Shown piece by piece: positions 24,742-35,363 of a DNA stretch of 64,000 bases. Both the position numbers and the translations under genes were made by a program. A model generated the notes under the pieces. The model was not told the DNA's origin, made no database searches, and saw only the letters and a program-made list of their open reading frames with translations. The stretch covers positions 1-64,000 of the forward strand of contig CAJJWN010000005.1 in NCBI GenBank assembly GCA_905196835.1, given 5' to 3'. This stretch comes from an uncultured Prevotella sp. (GTDB taxonomy: Bacteria; Bacteroidota; Bacteroidia; Bacteroidales; Bacteroidaceae). Numbering within the stretch: the first letter of the stretch is position 1; every line of letters starts with the position of its first letter.

Positions 24742-24830
24742 AATAATGTGCTGAAAATGAATGAGTTACAGAGTAACTTTTAGATGCCTAATAGAATGTG
24801 GCATTTGGATTTTTCACTTTTCATTTTTCA

Positions 24831-26495
24831 TTATTCATTTTCCTTGATGTTCGGCTCTTCGAGGCCGTAACCCTTCTTCTTGTCAACCACTTTGAGTACG
24901 AAGCCGAGCAGCAGGGCGGCCACGCCGAGGCAGGCGAGCATTACGAGCGGGGCGGTGTAGTCGTAGGACACGGCTGCCTCTTGTGGGGTGATGAGGCCTG
25001 CTTTGAGGTCGGCGACGAGCTGTGGATTGGTCTTGTCGAGTACCTTGCCGATGAGCAACGGGAAGAGCCACAGGCCGATGTTCTGTATCCAGAAGATGAG
25101 GGCGTATGCGCTTCCGATGATTTTCGCGTCAACGAGCTTGGGCACGCTGGGCCAAAGCGATGCAGGCACGAGCGAGAAGCTGGCGCCGAGCACAAGGATT
25201 GTTACGTATGCCACGATTACTCCGCCAACGGCGTTGCCCTTGAACATGGGCAGGATGAAGGCGAAGGTGAGGTGGCAGGCGATGAGCAGCAGGGAGCCTA
25301 CGACGAGCATCGATGCGGCCTTGCCCTTGTGGTCGACGTAGTTGCCGAGGATGGGCGTGATGCCGACGGCGAGCAGGGGGAACACAGCAAACACCGTCTC
25401 GGCACTCTGGCGCATGTAGCCCATATAGCAGAACACAATGAGAGCAACTACGGCCACTACTTGCATCAGCGTGCGCATACCCTTGCTCTTGGAGAAGTTG
25501 CTGGCGAAGGCCGCCGCCGCAACCACAAGCATGATGATGTACTGGATTACGGTAACGGTGTTGCCTGCCCAGAACGAGCCGGGAGATAACTCTGTAAACG
25601 TGAGGTTGCACTGGAGCATGTTGACGGCATACTTCTGGAACGGGAAGATGGCCGAGTAGTAAAGCACGCACAGGAGAGCCACAAGCCAGAAGCCGCTGCT
25701 GCGCAGTATGTTGCCGATGTCGCTTATTTTGAACGGGTCGTCCTTCTCTTCTGCCTCGCCGGTCTGGGCGTCGAGTTTCTTGTCCATGAAGAAATAAACA
25801 ATAAACATGATGAGCGCAATCATCAGGAGCACCACGCCGAAGGCTACAGAGCGCGACACGTCAATGTCGCCTCCGAGCTTTGCAAACACGGGCGAGAATA
25901 TCATGCAGGTGGCAACACCAAGGCGGGCAAGTGCCATTTCGGAGCCCATGGCGAGTGCCATTTCGTGTCCCTTGAACCATTTTACTATGCCTCGCGACAC
26001 CGTGATGCCGGCCATCTCCACACCGCAGCCGAATATCATGAAGCCTACGGCTGCAAACTTGGCCGACGCGGGCATACCGAGGTAGAACGGGGATATGCCC
26101 AGTTCGTCGAAGCCGGGTATGTAGTTGAGGTTGTTGTTGAACCATGTCTCAAGGCTGCTGCCTTGGAATGCCTCGGTCACGGCGTACCAGTTGATTGTGG
26201 CTCCGACGAGCATCACCGCGCCGGAGAGCACCGCCGTGAAGCGCACTCCCATCTTGTCGAGTATTATTCCTGCGAAAATCAGGAAGAATACGAATACGTT
26301 GAGAAACGTCTCGGAGCCTTGCATCGTGCCGAACGCGGTAGAGTCCCAACCGCGTGTCGATTGCATAAGGTCTTTGATTGGCGAGAGGATGTCCATGAAG
26401 ATGTACGAGCAGAACATCGCAAACGCGAGGAAAAACAGCACCATCCACCTTGTTGCGGCGGAGTCGCGAAGTGTTTTTTGAATTGAAGATGTCAT
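24831..26495 (-). CDS. Major facilitator superfamily transporter
   Basis: 554-residue inner-membrane protein with about 12-13 hydrophobic helices. Helix 1 (TRWMVLFFLAFAMFCSYIFM) follows a short cytosolic N-terminus. The loop-2/3 region FLIFAGIILDKMGVRFTAV matches the MFS G-x-x-x-D-(R/K)-x-G-x-R signature. A charged central loop (DKKLDAQTGEAEEKDDPFKI) separates the two halves, and VGITPILGNYVDHKGKA repeats the pattern in the second half. Substrate unknown. It lies downstream of the S9 peptidase gene on the same strand; the stop codon is within an AATGAAAAATGAAAAGTG repeat arm. Confidence 0.88.
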   Translation of the reverse strand: MTSSIQKTLRDSAATRWMVLFFLAFAMFCSYIFMDILSPIKDLMQSTRGWDSTAFGTMQGSETFLNVFVFFLIFAGIILDKMGVRFTAVLSGAVMLVGATINWYAVTEAFQGSSLETWFNNNLNYIPGFDELGISPFYLGMPASAKFAAVGFMIFGCGVEMAGITVSRGIVKWFKGHEMALAMGSEMALARLGVATCMIFSPVFAKLGGDIDVSRSVAFGVVLLMIALIMFIVYFFMDKKLDAQTGEAEEKDDPFKISDIGNILRSSGFWLVALLCVLYYSAIFPFQKYAVNMLQCNLTFTELSPGSFWAGNTVTVIQYIIMLVVAAAAFASNFSKSKGMRTLMQVVAVVALIVFCYMGYMRQSAETVFAVFPLLAVGITPILGNYVDHKGKAASMLVVGSLLLIACHLTFAFILPMFKGNAVGGVIVAYVTILVLGASFSLVPASLWPSVPKLVDAKIIGSAYALIFWIQNIGLWLFPLLIGKVLDKTNPQLVADLKAGLITPQEAAVSYDYTAPLVMLACLGVAALLLGFVLKVVDKKKGYGLEEPNIKENE

Positions 26496-26530
26496 GTTAT
26501 TGGATTTAATTGTTGTTTTGTGAAGTGGGG

Positions 26531-26617
26531 AATTAAAATTAAGAATAAAGAGTTAAGAATTAAGAAAATATGCTTTGTGGGCGACTTTCTTAATTCTTAA
26601 CTCTTAATTCTTAATTA
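26531..26617. repeat. AATTAAG-family inverted repeat, copy 2
   Basis: Left arm AGAGTTAAGAATTAAGAAA (ending near 26567) and right arm TTTCTTAATTCTTAACTCTTAATTC (from 26586) enclose an 18-nt centre. The S9 peptidase stop codon (26615-26617) is formed by the outer edge of the right arm. Confidence 0.8.
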
Positions 26618-28780
26618 TTTAAGCCACCGGTCAAGCCAGTTGAAGAATGTGCGCTGCCACAGTATGCCGTTCTGCGGCTTCAACACCCAGTGGTTTTCAT
26701 CGGGGAATAGCAGCAGCTCGGCCGGTATGCCGCGCATACGTGCCGCGTTGAACGCGCCCATCCCCTGATTGGCATTGATGCGGTAGTCCTTCTCTCCGTG
26801 GATGCAAAGTATTGGCGTGTCCCACTTGTCGATGAATTTGTGGGGCGAGTTGGCGTAAGTCCTGCGTGCGTTTTCCGTCTTGTCTTTGTTCCAATAGGCG
26901 TCGTCATACTCCCAGTTACTGAACCAGGCCTCCTCCGTGTCGGTGTACATCGACTCGAGATTGAACGCTCCGTCGTGGGCGATGAAGCATTTGAAACGCT
27001 TGTCATGGTGGCCTGCAAGGTAATAGACGCTGAAGCCTCCGAAGCTTGCGCCTACCGCGCCGAGACGGTCTTTGTCAACGAACGGCAGGTTGTCGCAGGC
27101 GTCGTCGATAGCCGTCAGGTAGTCTTTCATGCACTGTCCGGTCCAGTCGCCGGATATTTGCTCGTTCCATTCGCTGCCGAAGCCAGGCAGTCCCCTGCGG
27201 TTGGGCGCGATGACAACGTAGCCGTTGGCCGCCATGATTTGCATGTTCCAGCGGTAGCTCCAGAACTGCGATACAGGGCTTTGCGGCCCGCCTTCGCAGA
27301 AAAGAAGGGTGGGGTATTTCTTGTTTTCGTCAAAGTGTGACGGCAGCACCACCCAGTACATCATGTCCTTTCCGTCAGTCGTTTTTACCCAGCGTTGCTG
27401 TATTTTGCCGAACGTCATCTGGTCGTAAAGATGCTTGTTCTCAAATGTTATTTGTTCGGCTTTCGCCTGCTTTTCCTTCTTGCCTGGGTTGACGACGTAA
27501 AGCTCTGAAGCCTGCGACATGCTGTGCCTTTCGGCAAGCAGTTTTTTCCCGTCGTTTAGCAGTTGCACAGAGCCGTAATCATACCAACCGTCGGTCAACT
27601 GCATCACCTCGCCCTTGAGATTGGTCTGGTATATGTTCTCGCATCCGTGCCAAACACCTAAGAAATAAAGTGTGTTTGAATCATCGCCCCAGCAGAATGC
27701 GTCAACATTTGTATCAAGAGTTTCTGTTACATACGTCTTGTCTCCTGTGCCGGTGTTGTAGACACAAAGGCGGTTGCGGTCGCTTTCATAGCCGTCGCGC
27801 GCCATGCTTTGCCATGCAATGTATTTGCCGTCGGGCGAGAATTGAGGATTGGTGTCATATCCGGGATTGTTCTTCAGGTTGTCTTCGGCATTGACGGCCT
27901 GGTGCTTCATCGACTTTGTAAGGTCTGTTTCCGGCTCAATATAACCGGCAGGTTTGCAAATGTTTGTCGTCTTTCCCGTGGCTATGTCATAAATATATAT
28001 GTCCGTATCGGTTGATGTTGCATACTTTACGCCCGTCTTTTTGCGCGAGGTGTAGGCTATTGTCTTCGAGTCGGGACTCCATGCCAGTTGCTCAATGCCG
28101 CCGAATGGCTTTACGGGACTTTCGTATGGCTCGCCCTGCATTATGTCTTTTCCCTCGCCGATGCCGCTTGCCGTAACGTCGGCAAGGAACGGGTGGGGGA
28201 TTGTCTCCACGTATTCGTCCCAGTGCCGATAGTTCATGTCGGTAATCAGCCGCCCCGTCGCTTTGGGAAGGTCAGCCGGGTTTTGTTTGATTATTTCGTG
28301 AAATGGTATTTGTTTTACTAATAAAACGTGTTTTTCATCGGGTGAGAATATGAAGCCGTCAATGCCCGTTTTGTCTTTTGTCAGCTGTCTGCGGCCGCTT
28401 CCGTCGGCGTTCATTTCCCAGATTTGACCGTCGCAAAGGAACGCTATTTTTTGTCCGTTGGCAGTCCATACAGCATCACTTTCGCTCTTTGTGCTTGTTG
28501 TAAGCATCTTGTTGTTTTTGCCGTCGGCATCCATTACATAAATTACCGTGTGGCTCTTGTTTTCCTTTACGCTGTAATAACTTACCTGGTAAACGATGCG
28601 CTTGCCGTCTGGCGATGCCTGATGTCCGCCAATTCGTCCCATTGCCCAAAGGGCTTCCGGGGTCATCAAGTCGTTTTTCAGCGTAATGTCGCTTTTCCCG
28701 ATAAAGCCGGTTGCATCTTGTGCGTTTGCCGTATTACAGCCTAATGCGAGTGCGGCTGCAACCATTATTGTCTTGTTCAT
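26615..28780 (-). CDS. Exported S9 family prolyl-oligopeptidase-type peptidase
   Basis: 721 residues with signal peptide MNKTIMVAAALALGCNTANAQ. The N-terminal half is a WD40-like beta-propeller (IGGHQASPDGKRIVYQVSYY, LAWSPDSKTIAYTSRK, NPQFSPDGKYIAWQSM). The C-terminal alpha/beta hydrolase has the nucleophile Ser near residue 579 in GAVGASFGGFSVY, Asp in IHGEKDYRI and His in PDENHWVLKP. It resembles dipeptidyl or acylaminoacyl peptidases of Bacteroidetes that trim peptides in the periplasm. It follows yidC with a hairpin between the two genes. Confidence 0.93.
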   Translation of the reverse strand: MNKTIMVAAALALGCNTANAQDATGFIGKSDITLKNDLMTPEALWAMGRIGGHQASPDGKRIVYQVSYYSVKENKSHTVIYVMDADGKNNKMLTTSTKSESDAVWTANGQKIAFLCDGQIWEMNADGSGRRQLTKDKTGIDGFIFSPDEKHVLLVKQIPFHEIIKQNPADLPKATGRLITDMNYRHWDEYVETIPHPFLADVTASGIGEGKDIMQGEPYESPVKPFGGIEQLAWSPDSKTIAYTSRKKTGVKYATSTDTDIYIYDIATGKTTNICKPAGYIEPETDLTKSMKHQAVNAEDNLKNNPGYDTNPQFSPDGKYIAWQSMARDGYESDRNRLCVYNTGTGDKTYVTETLDTNVDAFCWGDDSNTLYFLGVWHGCENIYQTNLKGEVMQLTDGWYDYGSVQLLNDGKKLLAERHSMSQASELYVVNPGKKEKQAKAEQITFENKHLYDQMTFGKIQQRWVKTTDGKDMMYWVVLPSHFDENKKYPTLLFCEGGPQSPVSQFWSYRWNMQIMAANGYVVIAPNRRGLPGFGSEWNEQISGDWTGQCMKDYLTAIDDACDNLPFVDKDRLGAVGASFGGFSVYYLAGHHDKRFKCFIAHDGAFNLESMYTDTEEAWFSNWEYDDAYWNKDKTENARRTYANSPHKFIDKWDTPILCIHGEKDYRINANQGMGAFNAARMRGIPAELLLFPDENHWVLKPQNGILWQRTFFNWLDRWLK

Positions 28781-28798
28781 AATATTTTGATTTTGAAT

Positions 28799-28827
28799 AT
28801 AGGGGCAGACTTGCGGTCTGCCCCTAT
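28799..28827 (-). terminator. Hairpin after yidC
   Basis: ATAGGGGCAGAC (28799-28810) and GTCTGCCCCTAT (28816-28827) are perfect 12-bp complements with a 5-nt loop, placed between yidC and the peptidase gene. The T-tract is weak, so it may attenuate rather than end transcription. Confidence 0.65.
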
Positions 28828-28837
28828 CAGGTTAGTG

Positions 28838-30736
28838 TCATTTCTTTGGTCTCATTTTTTCTTGTTGCTCGCGCTGACGCTTCAGTTCCTCGGCCTGCTT
28901 CTGCATGGCTTCAAGCCTTGCGGCCAGTCCGCTCATCTTTTGCGGATTGTTCTTGTTTTCCTGATAGCGTGCCTCGAGTATTGCAAGTAGCTTCTCATCG
29001 TTCGTTGTCTTGCGCAATATCCACATTATAGCGGCACTACAGAACAACGAAATGAAGTAGTAGAAGTTAAGTCCTGCCGAATAGTCGTTGAACATGAAGA
29101 AGAAAAATACCGGCATGAGGTAAGTCATCCAGCGCATCATCTTCATCTGCTCGGCCTGCGCTCCTATCATCTGGTCCTTCTGCTGGCGCATCGTCATGAT
29201 GGAATAAAGCACGTTGGCGGCGCAGAACAGAATACAGGTAAGGCTCAAGTGGTCACCTATAAGCCAAATATTCGTATTCCATTCAATAATCGGGTCATAG
29301 GTTGACAAGTCGCTAATCCACAGGAAACTTTCACCGCGCAGCTGTATGGCGTTCGGTACGAAGTTGAACATTGCAATCCAAATAGGCAGCTGTATTAGCA
29401 TGGGCAGACATCCGCTCAACGGACTTACTCCGTATTTTGAGTACATCGCCATCATGGCTTGCTGCTTTTGCATCTGGTCTTCCGGCTTGTCATACTGCTT
29501 TGTCGCCTCGTCGATTTTGGGCTTTAAAACCCTCATCTTGGCCGAAGACATGTAGCTTTTCTTAACCAATGGATAGGTTATGAATTTAAGCAACAGGGTT
29601 ATGAGGATGAGCACGATGCCCATGTTGATGTTCATTCCCGTCAACCAGTCGAATACGTAGATTGTAAACCAGCGGTTTATGATACGGAACAATGGCCAGC
29701 CGAGATATACAAGGCGTTGCAACTCCAAATCTTTGTTGAATGTGCTTTGCTTTTCCACCTTCTTCAAAAGATTGAAGTCGTTAGGTCCGAAATAGAATTC
29801 AAGCTCTGTCGGGGTCTTGCCAGTCGGGTCGAAAGACGTCTTCATCTTTGCCGCATAGTGCTTCAGGAAGCCCGAGCCTTTTTCCTGTGGAATACTTGTC
29901 ATCAGCGAGTTGGCACCGAAATCGTCCTTTGCTATCATCACTGCACTGAAGAACTGGTTTTTGAAAGCCACCCAGTCGATAACGTCTTCGATTTCCTCGT
30001 CAACCTTTTCACCCGTCTCGCTAAGGTTGTCTGTTCCTCCTTCTGTGAGGTGATAAGTGAGCGATGAGTGTTGATTCTCGAACGTAAAACCTTTTTCCTG
30101 CTGTCGGCAAAGGTCCGTCCACTCGATGTCCATCTTGTCATAGTTCGGCGCGAACATGCCGCTCATGCCGTTGGCCTGCATCGAGAAGTGGAGCATATAG
30201 TCCTTGCCAAGCCGGTAATTCATGACGAGCGACTTGCCGTTGCCGGCATCGGCCGTCATCGTAACTGTTGAGTCTGTTACGTTTGACGGTGTGAAATAAA
30301 GGTCGCTTGTTATGATGTTGGTCTCTTTTCCGGCCAGCATGAACTTCAAAGACTGGTTCTTGCCGTCAAACAATGTCAGGTCGTTGCTGCCGTCGTTGGC
30401 CTTAAATCCTTTAATAACGGCCTTCTCAACGACACCACCCTTGGTGTTGAGCGTAAGTTCCACCTTCGAGTTTTTAAGCACAACGCTTTGTGCCTTGCCG
30501 CTCATAGCCTTGTAGAAAGCGATAGTTGTATCCGCTACTGCCTGGTTGGCAGCATTGGCTTTTGACGCTTCCTGTTCAGCCTTGAGTTTCTGCTCCGCTT
30601 TTTGTTTGGCTATGGCGGTGATGGAGTCTTGCATCCTTTGCTGTGCAATCTCTTCCTCCGATGGCCTTGACCACCAACTAAAACCTATTAGAACGGCTGC
30701 GATTAGAACAAATCCTATAATCGTATTCTTGTCCAT
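28838..30736 (-). CDS. yidC: Membrane protein insertase YidC
   Basis: 632 residues. N-terminal membrane anchor MDKNTIIGFVLIAAVLIGFSWW, a charged stretch (QKAEQKLKAEQEASKANAAN), then the large periplasmic domain typical of Gram-negative YidC. The conserved five-helix core includes VFDWLTGMNINMGIVLILITLLLKFITYPL, YSKYGVSPLSGCLPMLIQLPIWIAMF and LNFYYFISLFCSAAIMWIL. The C-terminal tail is strongly basic and Gln-rich (KQAEELKRQREQQEKMRPKK), which suits ribosome contact. It starts 25 nt after pyrG, an arrangement found in other Bacteroidales. Confidence 0.95.
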   Translation of the reverse strand: MDKNTIIGFVLIAAVLIGFSWWSRPSEEEIAQQRMQDSITAIAKQKAEQKLKAEQEASKANAANQAVADTTIAFYKAMSGKAQSVVLKNSKVELTLNTKGGVVEKAVIKGFKANDGSNDLTLFDGKNQSLKFMLAGKETNIITSDLYFTPSNVTDSTVTMTADAGNGKSLVMNYRLGKDYMLHFSMQANGMSGMFAPNYDKMDIEWTDLCRQQEKGFTFENQHSSLTYHLTEGGTDNLSETGEKVDEEIEDVIDWVAFKNQFFSAVMIAKDDFGANSLMTSIPQEKGSGFLKHYAAKMKTSFDPTGKTPTELEFYFGPNDFNLLKKVEKQSTFNKDLELQRLVYLGWPLFRIINRWFTIYVFDWLTGMNINMGIVLILITLLLKFITYPLVKKSYMSSAKMRVLKPKIDEATKQYDKPEDQMQKQQAMMAMYSKYGVSPLSGCLPMLIQLPIWIAMFNFVPNAIQLRGESFLWISDLSTYDPIIEWNTNIWLIGDHLSLTCILFCAANVLYSIMTMRQQKDQMIGAQAEQMKMMRWMTYLMPVFFFFMFNDYSAGLNFYYFISLFCSAAIMWILRKTTNDEKLLAILEARYQENKNNPQKMSGLAARLEAMQKQAEELKRQREQQEKMRPKK

Positions 30737-30761
30737 CTCTGAAAACTTGTGTGATTGTTAT

Positions 30762-32489
<1,728 letters not shown>

Positions 32490-32512
32490 CTATATATGTA
32501 TAAAATAAATGC

Positions 32513-32520
32513 TAACTTTG
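32513..32520 (+). promoter_or_regulatory. -7 element of the DUF3078 gene
   Basis: TAACTTTG matches TAnnTTTG; no clear TTTG lies 19-20 nt upstream. The predicted start near 32527 leaves about 18 nt before ATG 32545. Confidence 0.5.
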
Positions 32521-32544
32521 CAGACAAAACGTAAAACCGCGGTA

Positions 32545-33849
32545 ATGAAATTCAAGCTTTTATTAACGGTAATATTGTCATGTGTTGTCGGTTCTGCTTT
32601 CTGCCAGACAAGGCTTGGCCGACGTATTTCTCATCGTGAACGGCCTGACACCTCAATCGTTGTTGCTTACATGGACTCGCTGAAAGCGTATAAGGCAAAG
32701 GCCGATACGTTGTTGCGCAAAGCCGATTCCCTGCAAGTGTCAGCCCCTTCTGACCCCCGTTTTTTCCGGCTGTTCAGCCCGTTGACATTTTATAATTCGG
32801 TGGCGAAGCGCACCATGACGCATGACGGAGGGTGTACCGACGCCATTGATGTGGCAATAGACAATGCGCTGCTCGATGCCTATTTGTTCAGTCCTGAGTA
32901 TGTTGAGGCTACCGGCAAGGAGCTTGAACAGGCTGGAGAACTGCACGAGGAGATTACACAACCGTTGCAGCACAAGGTGGAATATGCAGGCAGTGACGAC
33001 GATGTGCCTGACGAACATCCTGACATTCCGCTTGAAATAGTTGTTGACAAGCCTAACTTCTGGACGTTCAGCGGCGATTATTATCTTCAGTTTTTGCAGA
33101 ATTTTGTGTCGGGTAATTGGTATAAAGGCGGCGAGAGCGATTACTCCATGATGGCAAGCGTTACGTTGCAGGCCAATTACAACAACAAGCAGAAGGTGAA
33201 GTTTGAGAATAAGTTGGAGCTGAAGCTCGGTATGCTTACGTCGCGCGGCGATACGTTGCACGGGGTGCGTACATCCGAAGACCTTATCCGCTATACCGGA
33301 AAGCTTGGCTTGCAGGCCACGAAAAACTGGTATTATACGCTCCAACTGATAGCCCAGACGCAGTTCATGCGCGGTTACAAGAGCAACGACCCGAAGGTGT
33401 ATTCTGACATCATGTCGCCTCTCAACCTCAACTTCTCGCTCGGTATGAGCTATAACGTGAATGCTTTTGACGGCAAGCTGACAGGTTCGATACAGCTTGC
33501 TCCGCTGGCTTACAACTTCAAGTATGTTGGCAGAAAGGAACTTGCTGCTGACAACGGGCTTGACGAGGGCAAGCATACCAAGCATGAGTTTGGTTCGGGA
33601 TGCACCTTTGACCTTACCTGGCAGTTCTCGGAGTTAATCAAATGGAAGACCCGTCTCTATGGATATACCACATACAAACGTATGCAAATGGAGTGGGAGA
33701 ATACGGTTACGTTCCAGTTCAACAAGTACATTTCGTCCAACTTGTTCGTTTATCCGCGCTTTGACGACAGCACGGCAAACAAGGATGGCTCTCTCGGTTA
33801 CTGGCAGTTCAAGGAATATCTGTCGATAGGCTTTGCCTATTCGTTCTGA
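32545..33849 (+). CDS. DUF3078 outer-membrane beta-barrel protein
   Basis: 434 residues. The start at ATG 32545 gives signal peptide MKFKLLLTVILSCVVGSAFCQ; the preceding in-frame codons overlap the -7 element. After a helical, charged N-terminal region the sequence becomes alternating beta strands (NFVSGNWYKGGESDYSMMAS, QKVKFENKLELKLGMLTSRGD, NLNFSLGMSYNVNAFDGKL) and ends FKEYLSIGFAYSF with the terminal Phe of outer-membrane proteins. Matches the Bacteroidetes DUF3078 family, function unknown. Divergent from pyrG. Confidence 0.85.
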   Translation: MKFKLLLTVILSCVVGSAFCQTRLGRRISHRERPDTSIVVAYMDSLKAYKAKADTLLRKADSLQVSAPSDPRFFRLFSPLTFYNSVAKRTMTHDGGCTDAIDVAIDNALLDAYLFSPEYVEATGKELEQAGELHEEITQPLQHKVEYAGSDDDVPDEHPDIPLEIVVDKPNFWTFSGDYYLQFLQNFVSGNWYKGGESDYSMMASVTLQANYNNKQKVKFENKLELKLGMLTSRGDTLHGVRTSEDLIRYTGKLGLQATKNWYYTLQLIAQTQFMRGYKSNDPKVYSDIMSPLNLNFSLGMSYNVNAFDGKLTGSIQLAPLAYNFKYVGRKELAADNGLDEGKHTKHEFGSGCTFDLTWQFSELIKWKTRLYGYTTYKRMQMEWENTVTFQFNKYISSNLFVYPRFDDSTANKDGSLGYWQFKEYLSIGFAYSF

Positions 33850-33975
33850 AAATTAAGAATTAAGAGTTAAGAATTAAGAAAATATGTTTCAATGATTATC
33901 AAAAAGACAACGCATATTTTCTTAATTCTTAACTCTTAACTCTTAATTATTTTGCCTCTTAATTCTTAATTATTT
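33850..33975. repeat. AATTAAG-family inverted repeat, copy 3
   Basis: AAAATTAAGAATTAAGAGTTAAGAATTAAGAAAATATG (33849-33885) faces CATATTTTCTTAATTCTTAACTC... (from 33913), followed by an extra CTCTTAATTCTTAATTATTT that supplies the stop codon of the DUF1573 gene. It lies between convergent genes. Confidence 0.8.
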
Positions 33976-34359
33976 CGCTTCTTCCATAGTCCCCTCGATG
34001 TACAGCCTTACCATCTCGGGCTTTCCGTTGCACCTTATTGTGATAGACTTCTTGAAGTGCCCGGGGAAGCGTCCCTTACCGTTGTAGGTCACATTGATAG
34101 TGCCTTTCTGTCCCGGCGCTACGGGCTTCTTGGTATATTGCGGAACGGTGCAGCCGCAGCTGGCTATGGCTTGATGGATTATCAGCGGCGCGTCGCCTGC
34201 GTTTGTGAATGTGAACGTGCACTTTTGTACGGGCGTACCCTCAGAGAACGTTCCGAAATCGTATGTCATCTTGTCAAACTTGATTTCCGCTTCTTTCTGC
34301 GCCGACGCATATCCTATTGAAAGCATCAGCAAGAGCGACATTAATAAGATTTTTTTCAT
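33970..34359 (-). CDS. DUF1573 exported protein
   Basis: 129 residues with signal peptide MKKILLMSLLLMLSIGYASAQ. The rest is one Ig-like beta-sandwich: FDKMTYDFGTFSEGTPVQ, FTFTNAGDAPLIIHQA, SCGCTVPQYTKKPVAPGQKG, FPGHFKKSITIRCNG. This is the DUF1573 signature, including the SCGCT motif. Such proteins are abundant and periplasmic or surface-associated in Bacteroidetes; function unknown. A minus-strand TATTTTTG at 34395-34388 is a likely -7 element. The stop codon TAA is contributed by the adjoining repeat. Confidence 0.9.
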   Translation of the reverse strand: MKKILLMSLLLMLSIGYASAQKEAEIKFDKMTYDFGTFSEGTPVQKCTFTFTNAGDAPLIIHQAIASCGCTVPQYTKKPVAPGQKGTINVTYNGKGRFPGHFKKSITIRCNGKPEMVRLYIEGTMEEAK

Positions 34360-34395
34360 TTTGCTTTCTTCTTTTGATTTTTGCCGACAAAAATA

Positions 34396-35018
34396 CTCCT
34401 TATTTTATTATGTCTGTACAAAACATGTTCCATTTTGCATTAATTTTACTATTTTTCATCCTTGTTTACCTCCGCGTTGCGGCATCAGTCGTGGTTTCAG
34501 AATGTGTACGTTGGCGTGGCGTTTGTTTTGTTTTATTTAACAATGCGCGGTGTTTGGGCAGTGTGCTATTTAACATTTGGTTTTCTGTAAAATAGAAAAT
34601 GTTTGTCAAGAAATAGTCAATAAAACCTGTGTTGACGGTTATCGGCTGGTGTGAAGACGGCCTTTAATGGTGCCAAAGACGGCCTTTGACATGCTTAAAG
34701 ACGGCTTTTAATGATGTGAAAGACGGTCTTTTCAAACAGAAAAACGCTGCTTTTTCGTCTGTTTTAGGTTGTTTTTGAGGTGAAAATCATGTTGTTTTGT
34801 TGAGTTAAACGACGTAAACCGTTGATTGTCAGGCGGTTGTCTTTGACGCTTTAAAATGCGTATTTTTCTGCCTCAAGTTTGCTTCGGCTCTGAATAATGC
34901 CGTTTTTAGAAATGTTAAGTTAAAGCGTTCGGTGTGTATTTAACAAGATATAACATTGCGGTATGCTTAATAAAGTTAAAATTATTGTTGCCGTTTATGC
35001 CGTATTGCCGTTTTGTTG
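34396..35018. other. Intergenic stretch with GGCCTTT repeats
   Basis: About 620 nt with no supported gene. Between 34665 and 34740 are four direct near-copies of AAGACGGCCTTT(g/a)A (GAAGACGGCCTTTAATG, AAAGACGGCCTTTGACATG, AAAGACGGCTTTTAATG, AAAGACGGTCTTTTC), related to the GGCCTTTTGC family but arranged head to tail rather than as palindromes. Confidence 0.6.
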
Positions 35019-35026
35019 TACCTTTG
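35019..35026 (+). promoter_or_regulatory. -7 element of the small membrane protein gene
   Basis: TACCTTTG matches TAnnTTTG; the predicted start near 35033 is about 26 nt before ATG 35059. Confidence 0.5.
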
Positions 35027-35058
35027 TTCAAGCATTTTATAAAATCTTTTTCATAATT

Positions 35059-35247
35059 ATGGATAAGCGTAAACTTGTGGCTTTGTTCATTGTGGAGCAA
35101 GGCATGGTGATAGGTCTGGTGCTTGGCGTAGCCATTGGTTACAAGATGGGACAAGTCAAGATGGGCGTTGTCTACGGTCTGTTGGGCGGTGCAGTGTTGG
35201 GCGGCATCATGTCTTTGCTGGCCTCGAGCTTGCGTAAAAGGAAGTGA
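35059..35247 (+). CDS. Small glycine-zipper membrane protein
   Basis: 62 residues: MDKRKLVALFIVEQGMVIGL, then a glycine-spaced segment (LGVAIGYKMGQVKMGVVYG, LLGGAVLGGIMSLLASS) and a basic end RKRK. Two membrane helices with small-residue spacing suggest a helix-packing inner-membrane protein. The start is chosen after the -7 element at 35019; the 32 codons upstream in frame overlap it. I do not recognise the family. Confidence 0.65.
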   Translation: MDKRKLVALFIVEQGMVIGLVLGVAIGYKMGQVKMGVVYGLLGGAVLGGIMSLLASSLRKRK

Positions 35248-35363
35248 GCGGGATGCGTTGGCCGTAAGTCCGCTGCATGTTAATATATCGAAAGCGAGGC
35301 TATGGCGGTTAAACATTTGGCAATTTGTAACCTCTAATATTGAAAAACTACATTGACTTAAAC

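Larger units (their letters stand above)
23817..24790. other. Gene-free accessory stretch (about 970 nt)
   Basis: No credible gene is present. Short open frames on both strands lack starts, family features or consistent codon use. Visible items: a minus-strand TATCTTTG at 24172-24165 and TAATTTTG at 24626-24619 (possible -7 elements for a long leader of the 23166-23816 gene), a long hairpin at 24330-24451, and GGCCTTTTGC-type palindromes at 24671-24741. The stretch may be the decayed flank of a mobile element or hold a non-coding RNA. Confidence 0.5.

Noticed and set aside
23166..24790. Intact insertion sequence
   Set aside because: No transposase frame or terminal inverted repeats with target duplication could be found.
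24798..25589. 263-codon + strand open frame opposite the MFS gene
   Set aside because: Antisense shadow of a membrane protein gene; no recognisable motif.
34963..35058. 32-codon upstream extension of the small membrane protein
   Set aside because: It contains the TACCTTTG promoter element, so translation most likely begins at ATG 35059.
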